The position numbers and the translations under genes were made by a program. 64,000 bases of DNA. Origin: Saccharum officinarum (Eukaryota; Streptophyta; Magnoliopsida; Poales; Poaceae). The stretch is taken from the NCBI GenBank assembly GCA_020631735.1, contig CM036197.1:45679880-45743879 (forward strand), given 5' to 3'. The first letter of the stretch is position 1. The number at the start of each line of letters is the position of its first letter. Shown one piece after another: positions 42,808-55,248 of the stretch. The notes beneath the pieces are model-generated. The model ran no database searches and was not told the origin of the DNA. It saw only the letters and a list, made by a program, of their open reading frames with translations.

Positions 42808-45332
42808 GAATTTTTTTTTATTTTTAGCCCAAATTTGAAACAAATTTTAAATTTAACCCGTGTTTGAAATTTTTTTTAAATCTAACTCGTTTGGCCCCGC
42901 CACCATGCATGGCGGGGCAAATGCACTGAACCCCGCCATGCATGGTGGCGGGGTACAGTTCCCGCGTGGCAAGCCGACGTGGCAGCCACCCGGGCGTACC
43001 CCGCCATGATCGGTGGCGGGGTAGGCCAAACCCGCCACCCATCGTGGCGGGGTGGTCGCACGGTAGCTTGCGTCTCGTTCTTGCGGCCGGTGCAGATGCC
43101 GACACCTACAGGTAGTGCAGGTGCATGCATGCTGCGATGGCTGTGCATGCAGGTGCAGGTGCAGGTGCATGTGACCGGTCATTGTCAATCACCTCGGCCC
43201 ACCCATACCTGCATAATCAATTCTTTAGTAGGAGCAAATTACATCAAATTGGAATATATTTTACTGTTTTTTGGGTGTAAGTTCTGTATTCTATTAATGT
43301 AAATTGATTTTCATAAATGAGAATAGTCAGAATTACTTGAATAGTTATCTGATCTTTTTTTTTTTGCTTTTTTTATATTCTGTAGGTTTTATTTGGTCCC
43401 CTTTGAAATTTTTCAATTTGGCTTCCATAGAAATAATCTGGCTTTTTGTTTTGTTTTGTTTGTTTAATATCTTTTCATTATTTCCATTTTTTTGGTTTGT
43501 TTGATTTGGATCCGTTGATCACGATAATTGAGTGTAGGATGGCTAAAAAACGCTTGATTTTTGTTTCCACTGTGAATTGGGTGCTTAAGGGCAGCCCCTA
43601 GACACTCAATTCACAGTGGAAACAAAAATCAGAGGTCGCAGCAGCCGGTGCTGCCACCACCTCCCAACACACCATAGTGAGGAGGGACTAGCCAGGAGGG
43701 CCCTTGGTGATCTCACTAGGGAAATTTTTTTTATTTTTAGCCCAAATTTGAAACAAAATTTAAATTTAACCCGTGTTTGAAATTTTTTTAAATCTAACCC
43801 GTGGGATAGACGCAAAGAAATTGCATACTGTTTTGCGTCTATCTGGGGCTCTTCTATGGGGCCCTGTACACGTGGCGCCGGTTTCGCGCGCGCCACGAGC
43901 ACGCCGTGCTCCGTCGCGGCTTTGGATATGTGCATACTTATAAATACCATTCCCGATGTCATTCCGGTTTGGTTATTGGTACGAAATGTTTCGGTACCGG
44001 ATAATACCGGTATACCATTTCGGAGTGTAATAAATAAATTTAAATATATTTATCTACCTGTATATATTTATTTTTATATTAATATTTAAGCATATGGTGG
44101 TATATTTATTAATTTATGCCTTTATACATGCACGATACTTTGCACCAAAATTACCCATCATTAACCGTGGTCACATGCAGTGAAAGCAAAAGACAGTACT
44201 ACGGATGGGCACACTGCCAACGCACACTGCCAACCCTCTGATTTTTGTTTCCACTGTGAATTGAGTGTCTAGGGGCTGCCCTTAAGCACCCAATTCACAG
44301 TGGAAACAAAAATCGAGCGTTTTTTAGCCATCCTACACTCAATTATCGTGATCAACGGATCCAAATCAAACAAACCAAAAAATGGAAATAATGAAAAGAT
44401 ATTAAACAAACAAAACAAAACAAAAAGCCAGATTATTTCTATGGAAGCCAAATTGAAAAATTTCAAAGGGGACCAAATAAAACCTACAGAATATAAAAAA
44501 AGCAAAAAAAAAAGATCAGATAACTATTCAAGTAATTCTGACTATTCTCATTTATGAAAATCAATTTACATTAATAGAATACAGAACTTACACCAAAAAA
44601 CAGTAAAATATATTCTAATTTGATGTAATTTACTCCTACTAAAGAATTGATTATGCAGGTATGGGTGGGCCGAGGTGATTGACAATGACCGGTCACATGC
44701 ACCTGCACCTGCATGCACAGCCATCGCAGCATGCATGCACCTGCACTACCTGTAGGTGTCGGCATCTGCACCGGCCGCAAGAACGAGACGCAGGCCTTGT
44801 TTAGATACCCAAATTCCACTCCAAATTCCACTATGCAAAAAGAAGATTCTCCATCACATCAAAATGCCGGCACATATATGGAGTACTAAATGTAGATGAA
44901 ATTAAAAACTAATTACACAGTTTTGTTGTACTTTGCGAGACGAATATTTTAAGCCTAATTAATCAATATTTGGACAATTATTACCAAATAAAAACAAAAT
45001 TGCTACAGTGTGATGTGATGTGCACTGTGCAAAGTTGGGATACCAACTTTGGTATCTAAACAAGGCGGCAAGCTGACCGTGCGACCACCCCGCCACGATG
45101 GGTGGCGGGTTTGGCCTACCCCGCCACCGATCATGGCGGGGTACGCCCGGGTCGCTGCCACGTCGGCTTGCCACGCGGGAACTGTACCCCGCCACCATGC
45201 ATGGCGGGGTTCAGTGCATTTGCCCCGCCATGCATGGTGGCGGGGCCAAACGGGTTAGATTTAAAAAAAATTTCAAACACGGGTTAAATTTAAAATTTGT
45301 TTCAAATTTGGGCTAAAAATAAAAAAAAATTC
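42808..45332. mobile_element. Large foldback element with ~820-bp inverted arms
   Basis: The left arm 42808-43635 is repeated as reverse complement at 44235-45332, interrupted there only by a 275-bp MITE. The arms are near identical by eye, apart from a few substitutions and one fewer GGTGCA hexamer. The loop is about 600 bp. The outer ends read GAATTTTTTTTTATTTTTAG inward on both sides. The 8-bp direct repeat CCGACTGC at 42800-42807 and 45333-45340 is the probable target duplication. Each arm carries four CCCCGCC...GGCGGGG mini-palindromes (left: about 42894, 42930, 42998, 43029) and an inner hairpin around CACTGTGAATT. No transposase is found. TSD size fits hAT or a diverged MULE; the family is unidentified. 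Confidence 0.9.
44793..45067. mobile_element. MITE inserted in the right arm of the foldback element
   Basis: The termini GGCCTTGTTTAGATACC and its near complement GGTATCTAAACAAGGCG bound 275 bp, with GCA duplicated at 44790-44792 and 45068-45070. The uninterrupted left arm of the foldback provides the empty site (GACGCAAGCT), confirming the borders exactly. Confidence 0.95.
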
Positions 45333-45439
45333 CCGACTGCCGAGGACGGATTTGGGCCTGGCCTAGGGGCGATTTGGGGATTTCGTCCCCGGCTTCTGTG
45401 GCGGCAGAATACACGACGTTTTTTTCACCGCAAGTTTCA

Positions 45440-45858
45440 CTCCATCGGTAAAAAATACATGCAATATTTGTATATCTAAATAAATTTATTAAAAACTAGA
45501 TTCAAAGATATTTTTAATAAATATCAATTATATATTATAAATATTAATAATTTTTAATATATATTTTTGTTAAAGTTGATTTTTAGAAGTGAAAACTATA
45601 GATACTACTCCGTCCCATATAAAGAGTCGCCGTGGGAAGCGTGCTGGTCAAACTTTCTCAACTTTGACTACGTTTGTAGAAAATGCGTGCAACATTTATA
45701 TCTTTAAATAAGTTTATTATGAAAGTATATTCAAAGATCTACCTAATGATACTAATTATGTACCATAAATATTAATATTTTGTTAAATATATTTGGTCAA
45801 AGTTAAAAGCTGTTGACTTTTTGAGAAGCGAGAATGATTTTTTTTTAGACGGAGGGTG
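45440..45858. mobile_element. Stowaway-like MITE (45608-45858) next to an older partial relative
   Basis: TA followed by CTCCGTCCCATA at 45606 and TTAGACGGAGGG before TA at 45859 mark a Stowaway-like element of about 250 bp. The preceding 45440-45598 aligns with its interior (for example ATTCAAAGAT, ATAAATATTAATA), so it is a diverged partial copy. Confidence 0.65.
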
Positions 45859-45969
45859 TATTGTAGAACGAAGGGAGTACAGCAGGATCAATGTGGTCGG
45901 GCAGTTTGGTCTCGTGATTTTTCAGACGCAGAAGTTCCGCACTGCACCGCTGCTGCAGTCGGCAACTCA

Positions 45970-46305
45970 GGCCTTGTTTAGTTTGTCAGAGAAAAAAAGT
46001 TTTAGACGTCACATCGCTGTTTTAGAAAGAGGTTTTTGATACCAATTAAAAAACTAATTACATAGCTTGTTTAAAAACCGTGAGACAAATTTATTAAGCC
46101 TAGTTAAGTCATCATTAGCACATGTGTGTACCGTAACATTTAAAGCTAATTATGGACTAATTAGGTTTAAAAAAAGATTCATCTTGTGGTTTCTAACTAA
46201 ACTGTGCAATTAGTTTTTTTTCATCTATATTTAGTACTTCATACATGTGTCTAAACATTCAATGTGATGGGGTGAAAAATTTTTAGGTGGAAACTAAACA
46301 CAGCC
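45970..46305. mobile_element. MITE with GGCCTTGTTTAGTTTG-type termini, TCA target duplication
   Basis: The left terminus GGCCTTGTTTAG and the inverted right terminus GGCTGTGTTTAG enclose 336 AT-rich bp. TCA is present at 45967-45969 and 46306-46308. It belongs to the same terminal type as the MITE at 44793-45067. Confidence 0.82.
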
Positions 46306-46308
46306 TCA

Positions 46309-48330
46309 GCGCATAATGAAAAAGAAAGTGGGAGGGTTTACTGTTTACAGTATATTTCAACACAAAATAAGCGTAAATAAGTTCATTTCGTATGGAAAAT
46401 TCGAAAATAGTACCACCAACCGTGATCGTAATGCGTTCTTTCTTTGCATTGATCAGCGTGGTGTCATCGCTGTCGGTGGAAGAAATTGCATGATTCGACG
46501 GATCGGGGTACGTCAGACAATTAAGCACGTCAGTATACTGTGGAGCGACCAGGCCACCGGGGTCGGTGGGTCCCGCCATCTCATGGCGCTTCCAGTAACA
46601 ACAAATCCCGGCACGAGCCACAGTAACGGAACAGAAGCGCTCTGCCTGCTACTCCTCCCCCTCGTGTCCCGTTGAATCCGTGCATCCAATCCAATCCAAC
46701 CAGCCCGCCATGAGCTCATGACGCTGCTCGGTCCTGCTCTCCTGTCCAGATCCGAACGCGCACCACGCCGGGGCGGCGGGGCGTCTCCAGCAGCACCAGC
46801 ACGTGGCCGTCCGCCGCACGGGCGCCGCGCTGTCCGGTGTTTTGGCGCGGGCACCCGCTGGTGCTGGCGGCGCGCGGGAGGAAAGCATCCGAGGGCGGAG
46901 CACGAGGCGGAAGCGCGAGGTACGCCACGTCGGACTCAGCAGGTGGGGGCCGACGGGACCCACGTGACCGCTGGTGGCCTGGTGCGTGGTGCCGTCGCCA
47001 TCCGCATCCGCCGTGGGCCGTGGCGGACTGGCGGGGGGCGACGACACCACCGTGCGCCGTGCAGAGCCTCTGACGATGCCGCATGGGGCACTGTAAATTT
47101 TGCTGCACCGGCGCTGTCATCCCTTCGATGGAACAGTCGGGGCCCGTGCGTGCGTTTCAAATTTTAAACCGGCTGGCGCAAAGCTAGCAATTTAGCACCA
47201 TACCCCTAGGTTAAAATCGGTGCTTATCCGTAATGAGCAGCTCAAGTACACCGGAAGTAGATTAATTCACTGGGATCATGTAGAGTATGTATGCATATGC
47301 ACTCCTGGACTCCTGGTGCAATGCAAGAAGGCAGGTCGTTGTAATTGTAAATAATGTTAAGTAGGTCAGGCACATAATGATCTAAGAGAAGGATCCAGCT
47401 AGGACGAGCTGCATCCTCAACCGCTCCAAGGGAATACGATGTAGCTCGATAAGTGAGGCTTGTCGGACGCTGTGTATTTTACTGTGGATTCTCTCGCGAT
47501 CCATGTGACGACCTGCTCGATGGTCTCTGGTCTACTACTATGCAAGAACCATCACCTTGGCTCTTGGCCTCTCGGTACCGGGACAGCTATCATTAGCGTG
47601 CGATCGGGGTTTTGCTCCCATCCTCCGTAATCATAGCCGTGGATCGGTCAAGCGTACGTACTATTGTACGTGTTTGCCTGCCTGTTGCTTGGAGCGGTTG
47701 GATCGGCGATCGTTTTCTGATGTCAAGCTAATAAGGTGGCTAGATCGCGTCGGGTACTACGGTCTACGGTTAGGCACACACGGCATGTATACAGAGTGTG
47801 TAAACATGAGTCGTTAGTAGTACTAGTGTATCGTCAATTATGATTTAGTACGGTTGTTTATGTCTTCTTTGGATCCGACAATGGATAATGAACATGGTCG
47901 GCATCCAATGCAGTCGCAGGTCGCACAACATCGATGTAGACCCGCACGTTGCCAAGAAATCTCACGGCTATAGATCGCTAGAGATTCTCGCCCAACGCAT
48001 GCAGTTCTTGACAGTATAGTTCCTGAATTTAGTCCTATATACACGGGTCATTATTACAATATAATAAAACTGAGCTGGGGCCTAACGGAAGTGCTAGCGT
48101 ATGTACACTTGCGCCAGCTGCGCCCGCTTGCACGCCCGCCCGTACGCATGCGTCTGCTTTACATGGGGCCACACCGCTTCGTTTCCCGCACATGCGCGCG
48201 CCAGCGTGGGGCCACGTCTTGATCTGGCCCACTCTCATTTCCTGTGCTCGACGCTCGCGCTCCTCCGCTCCCACACACATGCACGCAGACTCAGCAGTTG
48301 CAAGCAGGTGGCTGTGGCGGGTGGGTCCCA
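46309..48330. other. Intergenic region including a GC-rich island
   Basis: 46660-47170 is GC-rich with several overlapping open frames of Arg/Pro/Gly-rich composition but no recognisable domain and no consistent splice structure. 47170-48060 has nothing recognised. 48060-48330 is again GC-rich and leads into the motif array, so it may belong to the same unidentified transposon. Confidence 0.4.
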
Positions 48331-48715
48331 CTATAACATTCAAACATCAGATCTACTTTTGCAACGTTCATGTGAAACCTTTGCAACATACGTTTAAAAC
48401 AAATGAAACATTTGGGACTTATAGTTGAAACACCATTGAAACATGTGTAACATACCGATCTACTTTTAAAACACACAGATGCAACACTTGCAACATATAA
48501 AAGAAGACAGATGAAACACTTGAGACATGCGTCTGAAACACTTGCAACATACATGTACAAAAAACAGATGAAACATTGGGGAGAGACGCTTGCAACATAC
48601 ATGTACAACCATCGCAACATCCCAATCTACTTTTGCAACATCCGCATGGAAACAATTGAAACATACCTCTGAAACAACTGAAACACTTGAAACATAGTAC
48701 TGCAACATGTTTGAA
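48331..48715 (-). repeat. Degenerate array of TGCAACAT / TGAAAC motifs, reverse of the 31.4-kb array
   Basis: TGCAACAT, CTTGCAACAT and GATGAAACA occur many times at irregular 20-40-bp spacing. Read on the - strand they match the ATGTTGCA / GTTTCA family at 31391-31765. The array is cut at 48720/48721 by LTR C. Confidence 0.65.
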
Positions 48716-48720
48716 AAACG

Positions 48721-51214
48721 TGTAGCAGAACCTCCTAAATTATATGGCCCACATGCACCTGTCATTGTCCCTAAGACCTCTGACGGCTATGCATGTACAC
48801 CAGATAACCTAAAAAGATCTGTCGGGTGCCCTCGCAGGACCCCGATTCAATTATGTTTAACAACTCATACCAGAATCAACAAAGGAGTAACTATAACATT
48901 ACAACATTTATTACAAAACTTTGCATCAGAGTGCGGAAAAATAACAACAATGAATTTATAAATCATGATTAAGTTAACTTTTTACAAACTTAACTTGTAT
49001 TGCGGAAGTCGAGTAGAACTACAGAAGACAACTTAGATAGAGCACCTAAGTCAAGAGAGGACAACCAGATCATATCGAGCCCGCAGACATGACCCCAGTT
49101 AACAGCACTAGTCAGTACCTACAACAGGGTTTAACACACCCTGAGTACTCAATTGTACTCCGCAAGACTTACCCGATGAAAAGAAAAGACTCAAAGGATA
49201 TGCTGGCTTTAAGGGAATCAAGGTACGGGTATTCAAAAATCAAAATTATTTTGCAGAAAAGCTTACTAAAGTAAGTCCTTGCTTTCAATATTTTATTTTT
49301 ATCATTGATAGTTCATTAACCAATTCTAGTTGATCCTAATCTAGATCAAAGTAATTCTCATCAAGATTATTTCCTTATTCTTTCTTTCAATTCTGGTTCT
49401 TATCTACGATGCAGGTTAGGCGATCGAGTCTCTATAACCGAGGAGCAACGACGATTCGAACCGATTATACCCAGCTAGGGATCTCTAACCTCACGACATA
49501 TGTAGAACCAAATCTTGCATACGTCAACCCTTATTTAAATCTCCCAAGACCAGAACGTGTCCATCGCCACCCGAGAGTACAGTACCCCTCGAACTCGGCC
49601 TAATTCTAGCCCCGAGGGTACACACTACTCCCGCCATCTCTCTACTCCCAGTGCGAGGTTGGACATTCTAGAAATGGAATCACTAATATCTTAGGCTTAC
49701 CCAAGGCATGAGGCTAGTTGCAAAGTCTCGAAACACAAGCGGGCCTACAACGAACGATCCTTAATTGACAAGGCGGAAACACTACATTGAGACTCCTTTC
49801 TCAATGCAAGTTAGCAGTGGTCAAACCACCCATCCAATCTTTAGTTTTATTCTTATATACCATTATTCCTCAAGAATGTCATCATGGCCATATAAGCATT
49901 TCATTTTAAAGCCTAACTCATTAAGCAATAGCGAAGCATAACTACGCATTTTCAATAAAACAGGTACCAAGTGTGATATCACAATAATCAATGATGATAA
50001 TGCAACAATTGGGTTATCACTCAATTCCTAATTACTTAATGCAATAAACCATAATACCAGTGATAAAGATTTATAATACTTAAGGAAGGATTTAAATGCA
50101 CCGGGGCTTGCCTTCGTTGCAGCGGTTGTTAGTTCTCGTTGAAGTCAAGGTTGACACCAACACCACGGGTGTACGGCACCTTTCCGAAGATTGATCAACA
50201 CCAACCTCGTTAACACTTGTTCAACACGAACCTTCTCATTCTCGTAATCACTACACGTAATAAATGATACATGCTTTAACATGATAGAATGGATGCCACG
50301 ATGCATGATGATGAACAAGGCATAGTATACAAGAGACATTTAGAAAGGATAAACATTAGTTATCTAGTTGAGTACAACTTTCCTTCGTGGTACAGTTGCA
50401 ATCCAATAGAACTATTAAACAACTTCAATCACATTAAGATGTTATTAAGAAAACTACTTAACTTTACTTTTTATCCAAGAGGTTGCATCTAATAACAAGT
50501 TATATTTTCATAAAGCCATTAAACATTAACATAAACAAATCATTAACTACTAATGACTTATGTTTATTATATTGATTACTATTAACAATTCTTGATTAAT
50601 AAGTTAATCATGAACTCAAACAACTAATTAAAGTGTCAGGGGTCATCCCTTGTTAATGACCCAAGGTCTTCACTCAATTTCAAAAGTTACACAAATAAAA
50701 ATTATGATATATTCTCATCAATTAAGCATTTATTATATAATAAATAAAAGGCATATAATAAAGTATATAATTAAAAGTTATCAAAACAGTACCACAATTT
50801 TTGTGAAGGAAATTCTAAGCATATAAAGCATACTCACAAAGTTTCAAGATTTTTGGATACTTATTTTGATCTATAAAAATCATGCAAGATGCATTTCTTA
50901 TTTAAAACGGGTAATTTTTATTCATAGGAAAAGTACTGAAAATTACCATTTTATATTTTTCCATGAAAGATCACATCATGAACAAGCTACACATTAATTT
51001 TTATAATTTTATCATGCTTCCATTACTAGTTATGAAAATAACAAATATCAGCAATAATGGAAATTAACAAATCATAGAAAAAAAGGGAAAAAAAGCCTCG
51101 GGCCCGGAGTGGCCCAACTCGGCCTGGTCCAGCAGGGATGCCAGCCCAGGCGCGGAGGTGCGCGCATGACAGGCCGACCCAGTAGCGAAGGCAGCTCGGT
51201 AAATTACAAAAAGT
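48721..51214 (-). mobile_element. LTR C: partial Tekay/Del-type LTR, interrupted by element B
   Basis: The left edge TGTAGCAGAACCTCCTAAAT aligns with the 3' ends of the LTRs at 51215 and 55249. The same ordered landmarks follow: a GAGTAC/GTACTC block at 49141-49175, an ACGACGATTCGA block near 49449, GATCCTTAATTGACA near 49765, and TGCACCGGGGCTTGCC at 50097-50112. The sequence enters the GC-rich U3 part at 51090 and stops at 51214, where LTR B begins. The remainder lies beyond the window. Confidence 0.8.
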
Positions 51215-54200
51215 GTAGCAAAATCGCCTAATCTAATGCCCTCCCAAGAGTACTTGTCTTCCATTAGACACTAAGTACCCAAGGGAGAACACTAAACTGA
51301 GTGATTCCGTCGAGCACACCGCAAGGGAAAACTCGAAGATCCACATTTTCACATCAGGATCGCAAATGAGAGAGTAAAGCTTACAACATCCTTACCATTT
51401 CTTACATCACTTTTAGTACAACATCAGAGTAATTCATTATGTAGTTGTAACAGCGGAATATAAAACATTATCAGAGTTCAGCGGAAATGAAACCATTTAA
51501 TGACAAGTTAAACATTTACATGAAGAACGTTTATATGCATGAAATGATAACAGGTTAATAGTATTTCCCTTGTAAAACTTTTAGTGAGAGTTTTAACAAA
51601 TAAACTCTACTCCGCATCGTAAAAGAAATCCTCGCTGAGCCCACCAGGAGGTTTCCCCACACAAGTGTCAGCTCATCAGCACCTATCACCTGCAACAGGG
51701 TAGAATAAACCCTGAGTACTCAATTGTACTCCGCAAGACCTACCCGTCAGGAGGAAGTAAAAAGACTCTAAGGATTATGCAAGGCTTTCTGGCTCGTGGG
51801 TTCTTATTTGCGAGAAATAGCGCTAAGAGTGTGTCCTAGATTTCTTACTTTTAATAGTCGCGTTTCATTTCTTATCCAACCTTCTATGTAATCACCTAGG
51901 CTATAATCAAGCAAGGGTTGAGCAAAAGGGACCATTTCTTCATCTTTCAACTGTCAGTTCTTACTACGATGCCAGAGCGTAGTCAAGCCGTACCGTCACG
52001 CAGAAACGACGATTCGTGAATCAATATGCCCAGCTGGGTACCCTGAAAAATACACGCCTCGCTTGTACCCCAGGCACAAGCTAGACCAACCCGTTCCCCT
52101 CCTGTCACGGGTTTCCAGGTCCCCGTCCAAACTTGGACTCCTAGCTCCCGTACTTGAGGCCCGGCCTCAATACGGTGCTAAGACCTCCACCTATCCCCGC
52201 CTCTAATCAGTTGGTACGGAAAGAGCCGGAGCCCATGACAAGAGTGTAACAAGTCTTCCTAGCCTCCATCCGCTAGTATATGCTCGGGATAAGAAGATCT
52301 GTGACTTGACTAGGGTCCATGCAACGAAAGGTCCTTAATTGACACAGGCGGAACAAATGCAACCAGAGCCCCGCTCTGTTGCCCAAACCAGGTCCAAGTC
52401 CATCCAATCCGTTTCGCCTGGTCTCCAATTATCCAATTACATTCATATTTCCTATGATAATAACACGATGATAGTAACAATATTATAATTCCTATCTCTC
52501 GCGAGTGACAGGAAATCACTCGACTTCTACTAGAGTCCTGTAGCATAGCAATCTACATGATCCTGACATGCTAGTAAGACTCATAGGATCAGGATATTTA
52601 TGTGCAAGTGGGTTTCATTCAACTCCTTTAAACTTAATGCACAAACATAAAATAAAATGCAGAATAATAGGGGTTATGCACCGGGGCTTGCCTGGGTAGA
52701 ATTAACCAAGTTAGCATTTCATCACGATGACACGATCATCCAGACACCATCTTTTCTGCTACCTCCGGTGACTCCATGATCCACCATCGCTCCTATTATG
52801 ACAATCGTGGAATGCAACGCATAGATGTAAATGGACAATGATAACTGCAACTAGGAGACACGTTACGCTTTGCAAGCTAACGAGCTAATTCTACGCATAG
52901 GCCACGTACCCACGTCGTCAGATAAGACGTATTTCCCAACCATCGCTTTGTCATACAGACCGAGGTGTCGGTTTATCATTTTATCGATTAAACGCATATA
53001 TTCTATTAAGGTTCATTAGCTACCCTAACACATTTGTTATTATGAAGCCACAAAAGTTACAGTGAGCAACTACTAATATTGGGGATTTAGCATACAAATT
53101 TCAAGGCCAACACTATCCCCATTTTCTTACAAAAATTCTCTCAAGTTTATACTTAGCAAAATTAAGCATCTTAAAAAAATAATTAACGAACTCCTAAGGA
53201 TAATGTACAACTATGTGGATAAGGTACACTGACAGTTAGATCATGATTTTAGGAAGCTAACAAAATTGGTTTCATGATTTTTGGACTTCTACACATTTAG
53301 ATGTTGAATTTACAAGTTTAGTTTAGAACTAAATGAAGAAATTGCTTTAGAAAAAGAAACGGGCCGTCGGCGGCAATTAGCCCAGCAGCAACCCGTGGCC
53401 CACGCGGGCAAAGCCGCGCACCCAGCAGGCCGGCCCAACAGGCCCAACCCGGACATGAGCTGCATGATTTGCAAGAAGACCCCTTAATTAATCTAAACTA
53501 CCCCGCAATCCTACGTATACTGTTCCTATGAGTCACAAATAGTACACTGGAACCCCTGGATTGCTTCAATACTCACCGTGGGGTCCTTCTCTTCATCTTC
53601 CCATCGACGCCGAGCAGAGGAGGGCGGCGGCCAGGCCGATTTCCAGCCACAGAGGCTATGCTGGCGGCAAGGGTGGCGCCGGCACCACGGACGCGCTCGA
53701 CCATGCCAACTGAGGACCGAAGCATGGCCAGAGGCAGCGTGTGGAGGCGGGACCCCACGAGTGGCAACACAGCAGGGATGGCCCGACGTGAACGCACCGG
53801 ACGCCGGCGGCGGGCCTCTGCGCGCACGGTGCACCCCGCGGCCGCGGTGCGAGGGGGGTGAGAGCTGGGGAAGGCGGTAGCGGTGACGGCTCGGCCCGGG
53901 ATGGCTCGGCCGCACAAGCTGCGGTGACGCGTGGACGGCCAGCGATAGCGGCTGACTGCGGCGGAGCGCGGGTGGACGGCGGGGGCGGTTGAGCAGCATT
54001 GGATGGCCATAGCGTACCCTTGGCTGGGCCACTCCTGTGCCGAGGCAGGCCACAGCGCCCTGACCGCGCGCGCGTGCGGCGACGGCGGTCCGAGCAGGGG
54101 CCGCGGCGACTCCCGGCGACGTGGCTGCGGCGAGCACGCACAAGGCCACACGGGGAGCGAGACGGAGGCGGGGGTGGCTAGCGGCACAGCGCGAGGTGAG

Positions 54201-55185
54201 TGGAAACGGTGGAACCGACTGTGGCACCGGCGAGCTCGAAGCTTGGCCATGGCAGCGCCGCGCGCAAAAAGGAAAATGAGGAAGAGGGAGGGCAGAGCTG
54301 GAGGGAGCGCGAGGACGAGGTGAACTTCGACCTTCACTTGAGCGCGACCGCAAGGGGGGGCAGGGCGGCAAGGGACGCAGAGGCGCAGCTCTGGCGACAC
54401 GACCAGACGTGGCCTCTGACCTGACACCGTGCACGCCACGGAGACGTGGACACAGGCCGAGCGCAAGCTGAAGTTGACGAGCATGAAATTTAAAGCGAGT
54501 CAAATCGCACTGATCGACATGACCGGATGCCAACCAAATCACTTAGCTTAACGTCGACGTTACCCGCTGTCTGGCAGAGCAAACGACAAGACTCAAGGAC
54601 ACTTGGAAAGGGAAACACATGGGTGCCAACACGAGCTCGTCGCTAGGATGCCGGTTCATGAACAGAGCGTCCATGGACAAGCTCACAACGCCTTCTAATG
54701 ATTTCGGGTCATTAATGGAGCAACGACGCAACGTCAACCAACTTATGAACTACCCTGCGCTAAAGTGCTCGCAAAGGTGCACCCAACGGTTCAAACCCAT
54801 GAACCTAGTGTTAAGAAAGTTTAATCACAACTTAAACGCCAAAACAACATCGACAAAGGATTTTTAGACTTGGTCGTTTTCGTTCACGAAGCCGGAATCA
54901 GTTTCCAATTCCATTCTGAGCTACCCAACTTGCTCGTAAATTTTTACTTAAGCGCTACACACACGCCATACCTTATATATATATATATATTAATTTTTTT
55001 TCATGTCCATTAATTCAAACAACTTAAATCTCATTAGCATGATCTCCCGTAGAACCAATTAAGCGACAAAATCTGTTTATCATTTTTGCGAAGTGAAAAC
55101 TCTAAAACCCGAGAACTTGTTTACTTAATTTCTTTTAGATCTCAACCGCGGTGCTAAGCGAGCCTGTAACACTAGGGGTGTTATA
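51215..55185 (-). mobile_element. LTR B: 3' LTR of a second Tekay/Del-type element
   Basis: It reads on the - strand from 55185 (TATAACACC, probably TGTAACACC with one change) to 51215 (…GCTACA), 3,971 bp. It contains all landmarks of LTRs A and C in the same order (51709-51746, 51990, 52330, 52677-52692) and a long GC-rich U3 block at 53360-54440. On its 5' side lies a polypurine tract (GAGGGGGGTTGG on the - strand), which identifies it as a 3' LTR. Large open frames inside the GC-rich block are not genes. Confidence 0.85.
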
Positions 55186-55248
55186 ACCAACCCCCCTCAA
55201 AAGAATCTCATCCCGAGATTCGGGGCAAGAATTAGAAAAAGGGGAAGC
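55186..55248 (-). mobile_element. Remnant of the internal region of element B, with polypurine tract
   Basis: On the - strand this 63-bp piece reads ...ATCTCGGGATGAGATTCTTT then GAGGGGGGTTGG before LTR B. The equivalent piece before LTR A (58865-58905) contains ATCTCGGGACGAGATTCTTA and GGAGGGAAGG. It is what remains of B's internal DNA between its LTR and the insertion point of element A. Confidence 0.85.

Noticed and set aside
46513..47167. Several overlapping 110-150-codon open frames on both strands
   Set aside because: GC-rich island with Arg/Pro/Gly-rich products in all frames, no splice structure and no known domain; kept as an unexplained island only.
53526..54542. Large minus-strand open frame of 338 codons in a GC-rich block
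   Set aside because: It lies inside LTR B at the position where LTRs A and C also have GC-rich U3 DNA. Composition is Arg/Pro/Ser-rich and no domain is seen.
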